A stretch of 33,061 bases of DNA from Candidatus Thalassospirochaeta sargassi (lineage in GTDB: Bacteria > Spirochaetota > Spirochaetia > UBA9216). A model generated the notes under the pieces. It saw nothing but the letters and a program-made list of their open reading frames with translations. It had not been told where the DNA came from and ran no database searches. The stretch is from the NCBI GenBank assembly GCA_028532855.1, contig JAQQAL010000019.1, positions 1 to 33,061 of the forward strand. Reading direction: 5' to 3'. Positions 31,586 through 33,061 of the stretch are shown here, piece by piece; the first letter of the stretch is position 1; each line of letters begins with the position of its first letter. Position numbers and translations under genes: made by a program.

Positions 31586-32347
31586 TTAGACGATGGATGC
31601 AAATATCAAACTGATGCCTATCATCAGGGCTGCGGCAAGTATTGTTATTCCTATCGCCTTATTTCCGGGTAATGAAAGAGAAAATCTCATAGCAAAATAA
31701 AGGTAAATAAAATATATCCAGTTGAATATGTCGGTAATTGAATCTATGAGGGTATATAATAAAATGCTGAGTTTGCCCGGAGCAAAAAGTACTGCCAGGC
31801 TTACGGGTGAGGTTATGGCCCATTGCATGTCTTTCGCGTACTGAACCCTCGAAAGAAGTCTTTCATAATCCGACATAAGAGTAATGCCGTTTTTAATAAT
31901 TGCCTGTATTGAGGAGACTGCTGCCAGAAAAACCAATATTTTGAACAGGTGTTTGAATGAGGGTTTTGAACCGAAAATCCTGGTGAGAATCAGCAAAAAT
32001 AAGGTATTTACCAAAAGCATCAAAAAGAATGTAAAGGCACCGCCTACTGTTGAACTAAGCATGGTAAAAGTACGCATACGCCCGGAGTGAAGCTGTTCCT
32101 GCATCACTTCAAGCTGCTCAGCACTCATCTCAGTGCCTCTTTCGGCAAGGGTATTTATCTGGACCCTGCCGAGGGCTTCAGTATATGTCTCACTGCCTAT
32201 TATAGGCATTAGCATCAGCATACCGGCAAGAACCAGAACTACGATAGAGAGCACAGGGAGGATAATGGGTGTCTGAGGGGTAAGATCACTGAAGCCCTCT
32301 GTCGGTGAGATAAAAAGCCTTGTCCATAAAACGAAAGTTTTTTTCAT
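31586..32347 (-). CDS. Yip1-family membrane protein of unknown role
   Basis: The 253-residue protein fits the Yip1 family: an N-terminal WTRLFISPTEGFSDL motif (LF..P..aF) before five hydrophobic helices (about 30-50, 100-125, 135-155, 180-200, 225-250). A long charged loop (about 60-95) lies outside the membrane. Bacterial Yip1 proteins have no established function. The ribosome site is AAAGGATGG. It is first in a minus-strand unit with the TolC-like, adaptor, ATPase and permease genes, so it may take part in assembling or regulating that exporter. That is inference from position. Confidence 0.8.
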   Translation of the reverse strand: MKKTFVLWTRLFISPTEGFSDLTPQTPIILPVLSIVVLVLAGMLMLMPIIGSETYTEALGRVQINTLAERGTEMSAEQLEVMQEQLHSGRMRTFTMLSSTVGGAFTFFLMLLVNTLFLLILTRIFGSKPSFKHLFKILVFLAAVSSIQAIIKNGITLMSDYERLLSRVQYAKDMQWAITSPVSLAVLFAPGKLSILLYTLIDSITDIFNWIYFIYLYFAMRFSLSLPGNKAIGITILAAALMIGISLIFASIV

Positions 32348-32453
32348 TTTTCCATCCTTTTTGGTTTCTGATAATAAATACAGTTTATCCTATAAATTAT
32401 TCATATAAAATTAAAAAATCACAATATTAGTGTACTAAAAAAGTAGAACACAA

Positions 32454-32482
32454 ATGTTGCAACCATAAAGCCAAACTGTCAA
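32454..32482 (-). promoter_or_regulatory. Possible promoter of the exporter operon
   Basis: On the minus strand a perfect TTGACA (32482-32477) is followed after 17 bases by CAACAT (32459-32454), only a partial -10 match. It lies in the 159-bp gap between the DsrE-like and Yip1-like genes and would give a leader of roughly 100 bases. The rest of that gap is AT-rich with no other clear signal. Confidence 0.3.
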
Positions 32483-32506
32483 CATTCTTTTAACAGTTTA
32501 AATCTT

Positions 32507-32851
32507 CTATATTGTTACTATTTCGTATCCATTTCCGATATATTTGGATATAGAGGGATGGCCGAGCAGATCAGCGTCAATTTCAAGGCCGAGTTCAGCA
32601 GCCTCATTAAGTGTCCCCATCTTGTTTGCGCATGCACGGCAAACCGAAATAACACCCGCGTCTTTAAGCTTAAGCCATATCGCCTTGAATGGGTTCTGAT
32701 CCGATTCAAGTACGGGAATCAGCTTTGTAGACTGTCCTTCTATTATCACCTTCACGTCCCAGCCCCTGGAAATCATTTCATCCGCGTTGAAAAGAGCATG
32801 AGCAAAACACATAAGTTCTCCGGTAAATCCGAAAAATGCAATTTTTTTCAT
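32507..32851 (-). CDS. DsrE-like small cytoplasmic protein
   Basis: The 114-residue protein resembles the DsrE/DsrF-like family of small cytoplasmic proteins. It starts with KIAFFGFTGELMCFAHAL, then WDVKVIIEGQSTKL, VISVCRACANKMGTLNEA and a GHPSISKYIGNGYEIVTI ending. The two cysteines C71 and C74 (CxxC) match the redox or persulfide position of related proteins. Cys15 is a third. Function is not established; a role in sulfur handling is a family-level guess. The ribosome site GGAGGAAAT is strong and a promoter (32875-32903) lies just upstream. It is the last complete gene before the right IS end. Confidence 0.82.
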   Translation of the reverse strand: MKKIAFFGFTGELMCFAHALFNADEMISRGWDVKVIIEGQSTKLIPVLESDQNPFKAIWLKLKDAGVISVCRACANKMGTLNEAAELGLEIDADLLGHPSISKYIGNGYEIVTI

Positions 32852-32874
32852 ATTTCCTCCGTTTACTATGAAGC

Positions 32875-32903
32875 ATATTAGGATATAGCTTGCTGTACGT
32901 CAA
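32875..32903 (-). promoter_or_regulatory. Sigma-70-type promoter of the DsrE-like gene
   Basis: On the minus strand TTGACG (32903-32898) is separated by 17 bases from TAATAT (32880-32875). It lies 24 bp before the ATG at 32851, so the leader is about 17 bases. The -35 is only 20 bp from the IS boundary at 32923. Confidence 0.6.
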
Positions 32904-32922
32904 ATTAAAAAAAAGATATAAT

Positions 32923-33061
32923 TGATCAGAGAAGAAACATGGTTCCCCCCTGTTGCCCAAGATCAACGAAATCGGGCAGCATAGGGTTACACAAAAAACC
33001 AACCCAAGGAAGGAACCATGTATACATACTACCAACTTATCAAAAACAGTAAAGACCCTGT
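32923..33061 (+). mobile_element. 5' end of an insertion sequence, right copy (partial)
   Basis: This is the 139-bp inverted copy of 2-140, identical at every base. It begins TGATCAGAGAAG at 32923, directly after a unique AT-rich flank, and contains the transposase start at 33018. An inverted repeat (ACATGGTTCC at 32937-32946 with GGAACCATGT at 33012-33021) covers the start codon. A second inverted pair, TGCCC with GGGCA, lies between. Because this is the same end as in the left copy, no target-site duplication can be read. Confidence 0.85.
33018..33061 (+). CDS. Transposase N-terminus, right IS copy (truncated by window edge)
   Basis: The ATG at 33018 has AAGGAAGG about 6 bases upstream and the visible residues begin MYTYYQLIKNSKDP, identical to the left copy. 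The start codon lies within a 10-bp inverted repeat, which could mask it in read-through transcripts. The remainder is outside the window, so the family and catalytic residues cannot be seen. Confidence 0.6.
   Translation, partial: MYTYYQLIKNSKDP

Noticed and set aside
32473-32499. AAACTGT/ACAGTTT hairpin after the DsrE-like gene as a terminator
   Set aside because: It has no T-run on the minus strand and overlaps the possible promoter of the exporter operon.
1-33061. CRISPR array, prophage or defence island
   Set aside because: No regularly spaced repeats, phage structural genes or nuclease-type defence genes were seen on either strand.

Overview
The window looks like a chromosomal segment of a free-living, sugar-fermenting spirochete (Spirochaetaceae-like). 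The main evidence is a pair of FlaA-type periplasmic flagellar sheath genes, a spirochete-style flgF-flgG-rod protein cluster and a GGDEF/HD-GYP hybrid protein. A xylose isomerase/xylulokinase pair indicates pentose catabolism. Species cannot be assigned from the sequence alone.

Both edges are the same 139-bp sequence in opposite orientation (2-140 and 32923-33061). Each is the 5' end of one insertion sequence with its transposase start reading out of the window. The segment is therefore bounded by two identical IS copies, which could be a real arrangement or a contig broken at a repeat.

Layout, left to right. (1) 196-3306: aspartokinase, then a divergent pair (76-aa unknown on minus, 180-aa unknown on plus) around two copies of a 16-bp palindrome, then a membrane-anchored LuxR-type regulator coupled to the 180-aa gene. 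(2) 3315-7575: an FSA-type transaldolase-family enzyme, a Nudix hydrolase fused to a YqfB-like N4-acetylcytidine amidohydrolase domain, a double-GNAT protein overlapping it, tRNA-Thr(CGU), a UspA-like protein and a membrane AraC regulator. (3) 7891-11846: a divergent AraC regulator, then xylB-xylA with a strong terminator. (4) 11969-17081: flgF, flgG and a rod-binding protein; then a group 2 sigma factor behind a near-perfect sigma-54 promoter; then a divergent polysaccharide deacetylase and tsaD. (5) 17097-18892: acetate-type transporter and class II aldolase on minus, each with a terminator. (6) 18992-22681: a secreted unknown, then flaA-flaA from a consensus sigma-70 promoter, then an OmpA-domain protein whose signal-peptide codons contain an intrinsic terminator. 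(7) 22702-32347, minus: Yip1-like protein, TolC-like channel, adaptor, ATPase and two MacB-type permeases, followed by the c-di-GMP protein and TatD. (8) A DsrE-like protein next to the right IS end.

The strongest leads are the Nudix-YqfB fusion with its overlapping acetyltransferase, the sigma-54-to-sigma-factor cascade (formally like RpoN-RpoS of Borrelia), the terminator inside the ompA-like signal sequence, and the palindrome-flanked unknown gene pair.
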